Below are positions 31,957 through 39,044 of a stretch of 64,000 nucleotides of DNA, one piece after another. The stretch covers positions 1 through 64,000 of the forward strand of contig NZ_BDDE01000018.1 in assembly GCF_008327685.1 (NCBI RefSeq), read 5' to 3'. Numbering within the stretch: the stretch's first letter is position 1; each line of letters begins with the position of its first letter. The DNA comes from Actinomadura sp. K4S16. GTDB lineage: Bacteria > Actinomycetota > Actinomycetes > Streptosporangiales > Streptosporangiaceae. The notes beneath the pieces were generated by a model that worked only from the letters and a program-made list of their open reading frames with translations, was not told where the DNA came from and did no database searches. The position numbers and the translations under genes were made by a program.

Positions 31957-33348
31957 ATGACGGAGCCGGACGTGACCAGCCAGCAGCACGACGCGATGCA
32001 GAGGGCGGCGCGCGACCATCTGTGGATGCACTTCTCGCGGCACTCGGCGTCCCAGGGCGGCGGCGAGATCCCGGTGATCGTCCGGGGCGAGGGCGCCTAC
32101 GTCTACGACTCGGCGGGCCGCCGCTACCTGGACGGGCTCTCCGGGCTGTTCACCGTGCAGGCCGGGCACGGCCGCGAGGAGCTGGCGCAGGCCGCCGCCA
32201 AGCAGGCCGCCGAACTGGCCTACTTCCCGATCTGGTCCTACGCGCACCCGAAGGCCGTCGAGCTGGCCGAGCGGCTCGCCGGCCTCGCGCCCGCCGGGCT
32301 GGACCGCGTGTTCTTCACCACCGGGGGCGGCGACGCCGTCGAGAGCGCCTGGAAGCTCGCCAAGCACTACTTCAAGCTCACCGGCAAGCCGACCAAGCAC
32401 AAGGTGATCAGCCGCGCGGTCGCCTACCACGGCACCCCGCACGGCGCGCTGTCGATCACCGGCCTGCCCGGTCTGAAGGCGCCGTACGAGCCGCTGGTGC
32501 CGAGCGGCTTCCGGGTGCCCAACACCAACATCTACCGGGCCGCCGAGCACCGCGACGACCCGGAGGCCTTCGGCCGGTGGGCCGCCGACCGGATCGAGGA
32601 GGCCATCGAGTTCGAGGGCGCCGACACCGTCGCCGCCGTGTTCCTGGAGCCGGTGCAGAACGCCGGCGGCTGCTTCCCGCCGCCGCCCGGCTACTTCGAG
32701 CGCGTCCGCGAGATCTGCGACCGGCACGACGTCCTGCTGGTGTCGGACGAGGTGATCTGCGCGTTCGGACGCCTCGGCACGATGTTCGGCGCGCAGCGGT
32801 TCGGCTACACGCCCGACATCATCACCTTCGCCAAGGGCGTGACCTCCGGGTACGCGCCGCTCGGCGGGATGCTCGTCGCCGACCGCCTGTTCGAGCCGTT
32901 CAAGGGCGGGACGGAGATGTTCGCGCACGGCTACACCTTCGGCGGGCATCCGGTGGCGGCGGCGGTGTCGCTGGCCAACCTCGACCTGTTCGAGCGCGAG
33001 GATCTGAACGGGCACGTCCTGCGCAACCGGGACGCGTTCCGGGGCACGCTGGAGCGGCTGCGCGACCTGCCGATCGTCGGGGACGTCCGAGGCGACGGCT
33101 ACTTCTACGGCATCGAGCTCGTGAAGGACCGCGACACCCGCGAGACCTTCGACGAGGAGGAGTCCGAGCGGCTGCTGCGCGGGTTCCTCGACAAGGCCCT
33201 CTACGAGGCGGGCCTGTACTGCCGCGCCGACGACCGCGGCGACCCGGTCGTCCAGCTCGCGCCGCCGCTGATCTGCGACCAGGGGCACTTCGACGAGATC
33301 GAGCAGATCCTGCGCTCGGTCCTCCAGGAGGCGTGGACGCGGCTGTGA
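31957..33348 (+). CDS. Class III aminotransferase (omega-aminotransferase family)
   Basis: A 463-residue PLP enzyme. Motifs are GAYVYDSAGRRYLDGLSGLF, TTGGGDAVESAWKLAKHY (phosphate loop), LVSDEVICAFGRLG with the PLP aspartate, and ITFAKGVTSGYAPLGGM with the Schiff-base lysine. The family transfers amino groups from omega-amino acids or amines to pyruvate or 2-oxoglutarate; beta-alanine, putrescine and taurine are typical. An adjacent GTG at 31954 could also start it; GAGGGAAAC lies upstream. A strong terminator follows. No clear pathway partner is adjacent. Confidence 0.9.
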   Translation: MTEPDVTSQQHDAMQRAARDHLWMHFSRHSASQGGGEIPVIVRGEGAYVYDSAGRRYLDGLSGLFTVQAGHGREELAQAAAKQAAELAYFPIWSYAHPKAVELAERLAGLAPAGLDRVFFTTGGGDAVESAWKLAKHYFKLTGKPTKHKVISRAVAYHGTPHGALSITGLPGLKAPYEPLVPSGFRVPNTNIYRAAEHRDDPEAFGRWAADRIEEAIEFEGADTVAAVFLEPVQNAGGCFPPPPGYFERVREICDRHDVLLVSDEVICAFGRLGTMFGAQRFGYTPDIITFAKGVTSGYAPLGGMLVADRLFEPFKGGTEMFAHGYTFGGHPVAAAVSLANLDLFEREDLNGHVLRNRDAFRGTLERLRDLPIVGDVRGDGYFYGIELVKDRDTRETFDEEESERLLRGFLDKALYEAGLYCRADDRGDPVVQLAPPLICDQGHFDEIEQILRSVLQEAWTRL

Positions 33349-33353
33349 CCGCG

Positions 33354-33385
33354 TGCCGGGCCCGGGGCGGGGGCCGGGCCCGGCA
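33354..33385 (+). terminator. Terminator after the class III aminotransferase
   Basis: TGCCGGGCCCGG (33354-33365) and its complement (33374-33385) form a 12-bp perfect stem around an 8-nt G-rich loop, six nt past the stop. No T-tract. Confidence 0.75.
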
Positions 33386-33457
33386 GGCTAATGTGAGGCG
33401 CGTCACCCGGCCGATCAGTGTGCGCTTTCCTCTTTACTTTGAGAGGGTACGTGTAAA

Positions 33458-33472
33458 CCGAATCGGGTTCGG
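33458..33472. promoter_or_regulatory. Palindrome upstream of the P450 gene
   Basis: CCGAA-TCGGG-TTCGG lies 23 nt before the P450 start in a short AT-richer stretch (33423-33460) that would hold the promoter. It is a candidate operator for an unknown regulator. Confidence 0.4.
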
Positions 33473-33494
33473 ACGTTGACGAGGTGGTGGGCGC

Positions 33495-34742
33495 GTGCTC
33501 AAAGTCGAGGACATCAACCTGACGGACTGGGAGTTCTGGCGGAAGCCGCACGACTACCGCCATGAGGCGTTCAAGGCGCTGCGGTGGCACCCCGGCCTCA
33601 TCCGCTTCGAGGAGCCCGAGGTCGTCATCGTGCCCAAGGGCCCCGGGTACTACCCGCTGACCCGGCACGCCGACGTCGTGGAGGCGTCCCGCCGCCCGCA
33701 GGACTTCTGCTCCGGCAAGGGCGCCATCAGCATCCCGGACATGCCGGGCGACATGCACGAGTACTTCGGCTCGCTGATCAGCATGGACGACCCCCGGCAC
33801 GCCAAGATCAGGCGGATCGTGTCCCGGGCGTTCTCGCCCCGCATGATCCAGCGGTTCGAGGACCGGGTCGAGGCGGTCGCCGGCCAGATCGTCGAGAACG
33901 TGGCGGCGGGCGGCGGCTCGGGCGACTTCGTGGCGGACGTCGCCGCCCGGCTCCCCCTGAAGATCATCTGCGACATGATGGGCATCGAGGAGGAGCACTA
34001 CCAGACCGTCCTCGACGCCACCAACGTCATCCTGGCGGGCAACGACGCCGAGTTCATCCCGTCCGACGACCCCGAGCAGATGGCGATGGCGCTGATCGGC
34101 GCCGGCGAGACGCTCCGCGGCCTGGTCGAGGACCTCGGGCGGCAGCGCCGCGCGAACCCCACCGACGACCTCACCTCCGCCCTGGTGAACGCCAACCTCG
34201 ACGGCGAGTCTCTGACCGACCAGGAGCTCGGCTCGTTCTTCATCCTGCTGGTCGTCGCCGGCAACGAGACCACCCGCAACGCGATCGCGCACGGCCTCGA
34301 CCTGTTCACCCGCCACCCCGACCAGCGGGCCCTGCTCGTCGAGGACTTCGAGGCCCGCATGCCCGGCGCGGTCGAGGAGATCGTCCGGTACGTCTCGCCG
34401 GTGATCTGGATGCGCCGGACCGCCACCCGCGACACCATGCTGAACGAGCACGAGATCAAGGAGGGCGACAAGCTCGTCCTCTACTACTGGTCGGCCAACC
34501 GGGACGAGTCGGTCTTCACCGACCCGGAGCGGTTCGACATCCTGCGCGACAACAAGCAGCACGTCGGGTTCGGCGGGCCCGGGCCGCACTTCTGCCTCGG
34601 CGCGCACCTGGCCAGGCGCGAGATCACCGTGATGTTCCGCGAGCTGCTGCGCCGGACGCCGGAGATCCGCGCGGCCGCCGAGCCCGAGCGGCTGGAGTCC
34701 AACTTCATCAACGGGATCAAGCGCCTGCCCTACTCGATCTGA
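33495..34742 (+). CDS. Cytochrome P450 (CYP125/CYP142-like group)
   Basis: A 415-residue soluble P450. The I-helix oxygen motif is VVAGNETTRNAI, the ExxR helix is in EEIVRYVSP, and the haem loop is GFGGPGPHFCLGAHLARRE with the proximal cysteine near residue 367. GNETTRNA together with FGGPGPHFCLG is the pattern of actinobacterial CYP125/CYP142/CYP124 enzymes, which hydroxylate the terminal carbon of sterol or branched lipid side chains. Substrate not certain. No ferredoxin gene is adjacent. The GTG at 33495 is the start; it lies 8 bp from the convergent SDR end. Confidence 0.88.
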   Translation: MLKVEDINLTDWEFWRKPHDYRHEAFKALRWHPGLIRFEEPEVVIVPKGPGYYPLTRHADVVEASRRPQDFCSGKGAISIPDMPGDMHEYFGSLISMDDPRHAKIRRIVSRAFSPRMIQRFEDRVEAVAGQIVENVAAGGGSGDFVADVAARLPLKIICDMMGIEEEHYQTVLDATNVILAGNDAEFIPSDDPEQMAMALIGAGETLRGLVEDLGRQRRANPTDDLTSALVNANLDGESLTDQELGSFFILLVVAGNETTRNAIAHGLDLFTRHPDQRALLVEDFEARMPGAVEEIVRYVSPVIWMRRTATRDTMLNEHEIKEGDKLVLYYWSANRDESVFTDPERFDILRDNKQHVGFGGPGPHFCLGAHLARREITVMFRELLRRTPEIRAAAEPERLESNFINGIKRLPYSI

Positions 34743-34749
34743 GCCCGGA

Positions 34750-35481
34750 CTACCAGGGCAGGGGGCCGTCCTCGGCGAGGAACGCGCCCGTCGGGCCGCC
34801 GTCGCCGAGGAGGGCCACCCCGGCGATCACGGACGCCCCCTGCTCCGGGGTCCGGTGCCCGGCGTGGCCGTTGAGGTCCGTCGCGCAGTACCCGGGCGTG
34901 GCGGCGTTCACCGTGATCGAGGTGCCGGCCAGCTCCTTGGCGTAGGCGACGGTGACGGCGTTCAGCGCCGACTTGGACGCGTTGTACGGCAGCAGGTTGA
35001 CGCCGTGCACCGGGCTGGACGGGTCGCTGTGCAACGTCAGCGAGCCGAGTTCGCTGGAGACGTTGACGATCCGCCCGGCGGGGGAGCGGCGCAGCAGCGG
35101 GAGCATCGCGTTGGTGACCGCGACGACGCCGAACACGTTGGTCTCGAACGCGGTCCGGACCAGGTCCGCGGCCGTGCGGCTCGGCGGGAAGCCGGTGGCG
35201 CCCGTCGTGGTGATCCCGGCGTTGTTGACCAGGATGTCGAGCCGCCCGAACTCGGCGTCGATCCACTTGGCGGCGGCTTCGACGGTGTCGGCGCCGGTGA
35301 CGTCCAGCCGGACGAACCGGGCGTCGATCCCCTCCGCGGCGAGCGCGGCGGCGGCCGGCTCGCCGCGCTCGGCCGAGCGCGCCCCGAGCAGCACCGTGGC
35401 GCCGCCGCGGCCGATGACGCGGGCGGTCTCGAAGCCGATGCCCTTGTTGGCTCCGGTGATGAGTGCGATCTGTGTCGTCAT
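34750..35481 (-). CDS. Short-chain dehydrogenase/reductase
   Basis: A 243-residue SDR similar to plant-type carbonyl reductases. The cofactor loop is TGANKGIGFETA at residues 9-20, R35 of GARS favours NADPH, followed by NNAG, the catalytic serine in IVNVSSELGS, and YNASKSALN (YxxxK). The C-terminal GPTGAFLAEDGPLPW closes the fold. It lies tail to tail with the P450 and divergent from an XRE regulator, which is its likely controller (a common arrangement). Substrate unknown. Confidence 0.9.
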   Translation of the reverse strand: MTTQIALITGANKGIGFETARVIGRGGATVLLGARSAERGEPAAAALAAEGIDARFVRLDVTGADTVEAAAKWIDAEFGRLDILVNNAGITTTGATGFPPSRTAADLVRTAFETNVFGVVAVTNAMLPLLRRSPAGRIVNVSSELGSLTLHSDPSSPVHGVNLLPYNASKSALNAVTVAYAKELAGTSITVNAATPGYCATDLNGHAGHRTPEQGASVIAGVALLGDGGPTGAFLAEDGPLPW

Positions 35482-35583
35482 GCCGTCCAGGTTTCCCGGC
35501 GGCGTCCGGGCTGAGGAGAGACCGCCCGAAGCTGGGATCGGCCGTACCACCCTCGGCCCGGCCGCCGCTCCGCCGTATCGGAC

Positions 35584-36438
35584 ATGCTGGAGGACATGGA
35601 CAGACAGGAGATGGCGGCGTTCCTGCGTTCCCGGCGGGCCCGCATCCAGCCCTCGGACGTCGGGCTCCCGGGAGGGACGCGCCGCCGGACCCCCGGTCTG
35701 CGGCGGGAAGAGGTCGCGCAGCTGGCCGGGATGTCGGTGGACTACTACATCCGCCTTGAGCAGGGGCGCGGGCCCCGTCCGTCCAGGCAGATCCTCGGGG
35801 CGCTGGCGCGCGCGCTGAGGCTGACCGACGATGAGCGCGCCTATCTCTACGGCCTCGCCGGTGAGGCGCCGGAACCGCCGAGCGGCCCTTCGCAGGACGT
35901 CCCGCCAGGGATCGTGCACCTGCTCGAACGGCTGGACGACACGCCCGCCTACGTGCTGAACGCCCGGCAGGACATCATCGCCTGGAACCCGCTCGCGGCG
36001 GCCCTCATGACCGACTTCGCAGCGATGGCGCCCCATGAGCGCAACGTCGTCCGCTGGCTGTTCGGCGGCTCCGACATCGAGCGGTACGGCGCCGACGAGT
36101 ACCTGACGCGGTTCGCCCGCGGACTGGTGGCCGACCTGCGGGCGGCGTTCGGCCGGTATCCGGGCGACCCCGGCATCGCCGGGCTGGTCGCCGAGGTCGC
36201 CGGCCGCAGCGCGCTGTTCGCCCGGCTCTGGGACGAGGGCGAGGTCGGGATCAGGCGGGGCAGCCGCAAGCGCATGACGCATCCCGTCGTCGGCGAGCTG
36301 GACATGCACTGCGACGTCCTCTACGTGCCGGAACGCGACCAGCGGGTCGTCCTCTACACGACCACGCCGGGCACGCCCTCGCACGAGGCGATGAGACTGC
36401 TGCGCGTCGTCGGGACCCAGGACCTCAGCGTCCGCTGA
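35584..36438 (+). CDS. XRE-family regulator with MmyB-like ligand domain
   Basis: A 284-residue protein. The helix-turn-helix is GLRREEVAQLAGMSVDYYIRLEQGRGPRPS near residues 40-69, preceded by the RRTPGLRREEVA motif diagnostic of MmyB-type regulators. Residues 105-280 form the PAS-like ligand domain seen in MmyB, with NARQDIIAWNPLAAAL and YTTTPGTPSHEAMRLL. MmyB-type domains have been reported to bind fatty acids. It is divergent from the SDR gene and probably regulates it. The ATG at 35596 (MDRQEM) is an alternative start. Confidence 0.9.
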   Translation: MLEDMDRQEMAAFLRSRRARIQPSDVGLPGGTRRRTPGLRREEVAQLAGMSVDYYIRLEQGRGPRPSRQILGALARALRLTDDERAYLYGLAGEAPEPPSGPSQDVPPGIVHLLERLDDTPAYVLNARQDIIAWNPLAAALMTDFAAMAPHERNVVRWLFGGSDIERYGADEYLTRFARGLVADLRAAFGRYPGDPGIAGLVAEVAGRSALFARLWDEGEVGIRRGSRKRMTHPVVGELDMHCDVLYVPERDQRVVLYTTTPGTPSHEAMRLLRVVGTQDLSVR

Positions 36439-36459
36439 GGCCCCGGGCCCCGCGCGCGG

Positions 36460-38004
36460 TCAGCGCAGCTCGCGCTTGAGGATCTTGCCGGTGGCGGTCA
36501 TCGGCAGCTCGTCGCGGAACTCGACGATCCGCGGGTACTTGTAGTTCGCGAACTGCTCCTTGCCCCACGCGACCAGCTCGTCCTCGGTGACGGTCGCGCC
36601 GGGGGTGCGGATCACGTACGCCTTGACCTCCTCGCCGTGCGAGGGGTGCGGGACGCCCACCACCGCGGCCAGCGACACCTCCGGGTGGGTCATCAGGACC
36701 TCTTCCAGCTCCCGCGGGTACACGTTGTACCCGCCGCGGATGATCATGTCCTTGGAACGGTCGATGATGTAGTAGTAGCCGTCCTCGTCGCGGCGGGCCA
36801 CGTCGCCGGTGCGGAACCAGCCGTCCCTGATGGCGGCCTCGGTCGCCTCGGGCCGGCCGTAGTAGCCCTTCATGATGTTGTGGCCCCGGATGGCGATCTC
36901 GCCGGGCCCCTCGCCCTCGATCTCCTTCCAGTCGTCGTCGATCAGCTTCATCTCGACGCCCCACACGGGCAGGCCGATCGAGCCGGGCTTGGTCGGACGG
37001 TCCGGGCGGTTGAACGAGGCCACCGGCGACGTCTCCGAGAGGCCGTAGCCCTCCAGGACGTCCACGCCGAACTTCGTCCTGAAGCCCTTGAGGACCTCCA
37101 TGGGCAGCGCCGACCCGCCCGACACCGCGACCCGCAGGTTCTCCCGGATCGCCGCGATGTCCTCGTCGGAGGTCTCGTCGGTCAGCAGCCCCCAGTACAT
37201 CGTCGGGACGCCCGCGAAGATGTTCACCTTCTCCTTGACCATCAGCTCGACGGCCTGCCGGGCGTCGAACCGCGCCTGCATCACGAGTGTCGCGCGCCGG
37301 TAGAGGCCGACGTTCATCACGCAGGTCTGGCCGAAGATGTGGAACAGCGGCAGCGTCACCAGCGACGTGTCGTGCAGCGTCCGGTAGAAGAGCGTGTCGT
37401 CCACCATGGCGTTCGTCAGCAGGTTGCTGTGCGTGAGCTCGGCGCCCTTCGGCTGCCCGGTCGTCCCGCTGGTGTAGATGATCACGGCGGTGTCGCCCGG
37501 CCCGGTCTGCGCCGTCTCGAAGGTGCCCGGCTTGCCGGCGAGCGCCGCCCAGAACAGCTCGGCCCCCTCGACCGGGGACTCCGCGGCGGACGGGTCGGCG
37601 GGCAGCAGGAAGAGGTGCTCGCAGCCCTCCGCCTGCTCGAACCCGGCGCGCCCCATCTCGCCGAGGGGCAGCTCCGGCGTCCCCTCGAAGCAGAAGAACG
37701 CCTTGGCCCCGGAGTCGCCGAGGTGGTAGGCGATCTCCCGCGGCTTGAGCAGCACGTTCAGCGGGACGACGACCGCGCCCGCCTTGAGCACCCCGAAGTA
37801 CACCATCGGGAAGTACGGGAGGTTCGGGCTGGAGAGCGCCACCTTGTCGCCCGGCCCGATGCCGCGCTCGCGCAGCAGGTTCGCGACCTGGTTCGCGACC
37901 TGGTCGAGGAAGGAGTAGGACAGCCGGAGATCGCCGAACACGACCGCGTCGCGGTCGGGCGTCTCCCGGGCGGCGTCCTCCAGCAGCACGGACAGGTTGA
38001 GCAT
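36460..38004 (-). CDS. fadD: Long-chain acyl-CoA ligase (FadD-type AMP-binding enzyme)
   Basis: A 514-residue adenylate-forming enzyme. The ATP loop IYTSGTTGQPKGAELTH is followed by LEGYGLSETSP (A5), GWFRTGDVARRDEDGY (A7), DRSKDMIIRGGYNVYPRELE (A8) and PMTATGKILKREL with the catalytic C-terminal lysine. It would activate a fatty or aromatic acid as the CoA thioester; chain specificity is not readable. AGGAG lies 5 nt before the ATG. It is the only gene on this strand here, with a candidate operator upstream. Confidence 0.92.
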   Translation of the reverse strand: MLNLSVLLEDAARETPDRDAVVFGDLRLSYSFLDQVANQVANLLRERGIGPGDKVALSSPNLPYFPMVYFGVLKAGAVVVPLNVLLKPREIAYHLGDSGAKAFFCFEGTPELPLGEMGRAGFEQAEGCEHLFLLPADPSAAESPVEGAELFWAALAGKPGTFETAQTGPGDTAVIIYTSGTTGQPKGAELTHSNLLTNAMVDDTLFYRTLHDTSLVTLPLFHIFGQTCVMNVGLYRRATLVMQARFDARQAVELMVKEKVNIFAGVPTMYWGLLTDETSDEDIAAIRENLRVAVSGGSALPMEVLKGFRTKFGVDVLEGYGLSETSPVASFNRPDRPTKPGSIGLPVWGVEMKLIDDDWKEIEGEGPGEIAIRGHNIMKGYYGRPEATEAAIRDGWFRTGDVARRDEDGYYYIIDRSKDMIIRGGYNVYPRELEEVLMTHPEVSLAAVVGVPHPSHGEEVKAYVIRTPGATVTEDELVAWGKEQFANYKYPRIVEFRDELPMTATGKILKRELR

Positions 38005-38033
38005 GGCACTCCTCGCGCGGAAAGGTGACCTGC

Positions 38034-38046
38034 CGGTTAGTTACCG
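38034..38046. promoter_or_regulatory. Candidate operator upstream of the acyl-CoA ligase
   Basis: CGGT-TAGTT-ACCG, a short palindrome 30 nt upstream of the ligase start, in an AT-richer island. It resembles TetR-type fatty-acid operators only loosely. Confidence 0.3.
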
Positions 38047-38258
38047 ACGAGTGTATGAACCGTTTGGCACATCCTGCTGCACGGGACGTGTCCGGCGCCA
38101 TCATTCGCAGGCCTTGACGTGCCGTTTTCGTCGTTGTGACGGCGGCCGGCGCGGCCGGAAGGGGCCGGGCGGGAACGCGGCTCCGCCCGCCGTCGTTACC
38201 ATCCGGGCGGTCCGGCGGCGTTACCATGTGCCGCTTCGGCGAGAAAGGGTGCGCGATC

Positions 38259-38873
38259 TTGATCATCTTCGGCTGGCGCGTGGTGTTCTTCACCCTGACC
38301 AGGGGGACCTTCCACTGCCCCGACTGCGGCGGCGACCGCGAGTACCGCCGCCGGCAGGGGCGCAACTTCTTCACGCTGTTCTTCATCCCGGTCATCCCGC
38401 TGATGAAGGCCGGCGGCGAGTTCGTCGAGTGCGACACCTGCCACGGCCGCTGGAACCCCGGCGTGCTCGACGTGCCGACGACCGCGCAACTCGCGCAGAT
38501 GCCCGCCATGCTGCTGCGCATGGCCATCGCGCAGGTCCTGCGCTCCGGCGACTACACCGACGAGGCCGCCCGCTCCCGCGCCGTCGCCGTCGTCCGGCAG
38601 GCCGGCGAGCCCGGGTACGACGACACCGCCCTGAACGCCGACCTGGGCCGCCCCTTCGACGAGGTCCGCGTCGAGATGGGACGCGCCGCCTCGGCCCTCG
38701 CCCCCGAGGCGCGGGAGAGCATCCTGCGCGCCGCCGCCGAGATCGCGCTGGTCGACGGGCCGCTGACCGTCTCCGAGGAGGAGACGCTGTCGGCCGTCGG
38801 CGCCGATCTCGAGCTGACCCGCGTCCAGGTGACCGGCGTCGTGTCCATGGCGCGCCAGGAGTCGGGGCACTAA
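38259..38873 (+). CDS. Zinc-ribbon protein with a TerB-like C-terminal domain
   Basis: A 204-residue protein. Residues about 17-65 hold CPDCGG and CDTCHG (a zinc ribbon split by RNFFTLFFIPVIPL), and residues about 120-200 are a TerB-like helical domain (AAEIALVDGPLTVSEEETLSAVGADLELT). The family start is typically M-I-I-F-G-W, which matches the TTG at 38259 preceded by AAAGGG; an upstream in-frame ATG at 38226 would add 11 residues. Function unknown; such proteins may sit at the membrane. It ends only 40 nt before the leuS leader. Confidence 0.8.
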   Translation: MIIFGWRVVFFTLTRGTFHCPDCGGDREYRRRQGRNFFTLFFIPVIPLMKAGGEFVECDTCHGRWNPGVLDVPTTAQLAQMPAMLLRMAIAQVLRSGDYTDEAARSRAVAVVRQAGEPGYDDTALNADLGRPFDEVRVEMGRAASALAPEARESILRAAAEIALVDGPLTVSEEETLSAVGADLELTRVQVTGVVSMARQESGH

Positions 38874-38901
38874 GTCGCGGCGGCGGGGGTTGCGACTGCG
38901 C

Positions 38902-38907
38902 TACTCT
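38902..38907 (+). promoter_or_regulatory. Putative -10 element of leuS
   Basis: TACTCT fits the actinomycete TANNNT -10. It is followed 6-7 nt later by the ATG of the leader peptide, so the transcript may be leaderless for that ORF. No good -35 is visible. Confidence 0.45.
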
Positions 38908-38913
38908 TGAGGT

Positions 38914-38949
38914 ATGTCAGCCAGGCTGCTCCTCGAACGACCACGTTGA
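38914..38949 (+). CDS. Leucine-rich leader peptide of leuS
   Basis: An 11-codon ORF, ATG to TGA, encoding MSARLLLERPR with three consecutive leucine codons (CTG CTC CTC at 38926-38934). GAGG lies only one nt upstream, so translation is either from an unusually close site or leaderless from a transcript starting near 38914. It is followed by a 12-bp hairpin that contains its stop codon, then by a terminator hairpin, then by leuS. This is the architecture of ribosome-mediated attenuation, in which charged tRNA-Leu level sets readthrough. It could be chance, but consecutive Leu codons ahead of leucyl-tRNA synthetase make that unlikely. Confidence 0.75.
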   Translation: MSARLLLERPR

Positions 38950-38969
38950 CGCACTGACGTCAGCGTGGT
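38940..38969 (+). promoter_or_regulatory. Leader hairpin overlapping the leader-peptide stop
   Basis: ACCACGTTGACG (38940-38951) pairs with CGTCAGCGTGGT (38958-38969): 12 bp with one G-U, loop CACTGA. The TGA of the leader lies in its 5' arm, so a ribosome at the stop would prevent it forming. Its inner part CTGACGTCAG is itself palindromic. Confidence 0.8.
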
Positions 38970-38995
38970 GGCCCCTCCTGTGCGAGGGGCCGTTT
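38970..38995 (+). terminator. Attenuator terminator ahead of leuS
   Basis: GGCCCCTC (38970-38977) and GAGGGGCC (38984-38991) form an 8-bp perfect stem around CTGTGC, followed by GTTTC. It begins right at the end of the leader hairpin and ends 50 nt before the leuS start. Confidence 0.8.
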
Positions 38996-39044
38996 CATGT
39001 CGGCGGACGGCCACGACCCAGCAGCAGGAACCGGAGTCAGAAGC

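Noticed and set aside
38997..39044. ATG at 38997 as the leuS start
   Set aside because: It lies in the tail of the terminator hairpin with no ribosome site; the GTG at 39045 has GGAG eight nt upstream and fits the synthetase N-terminus.
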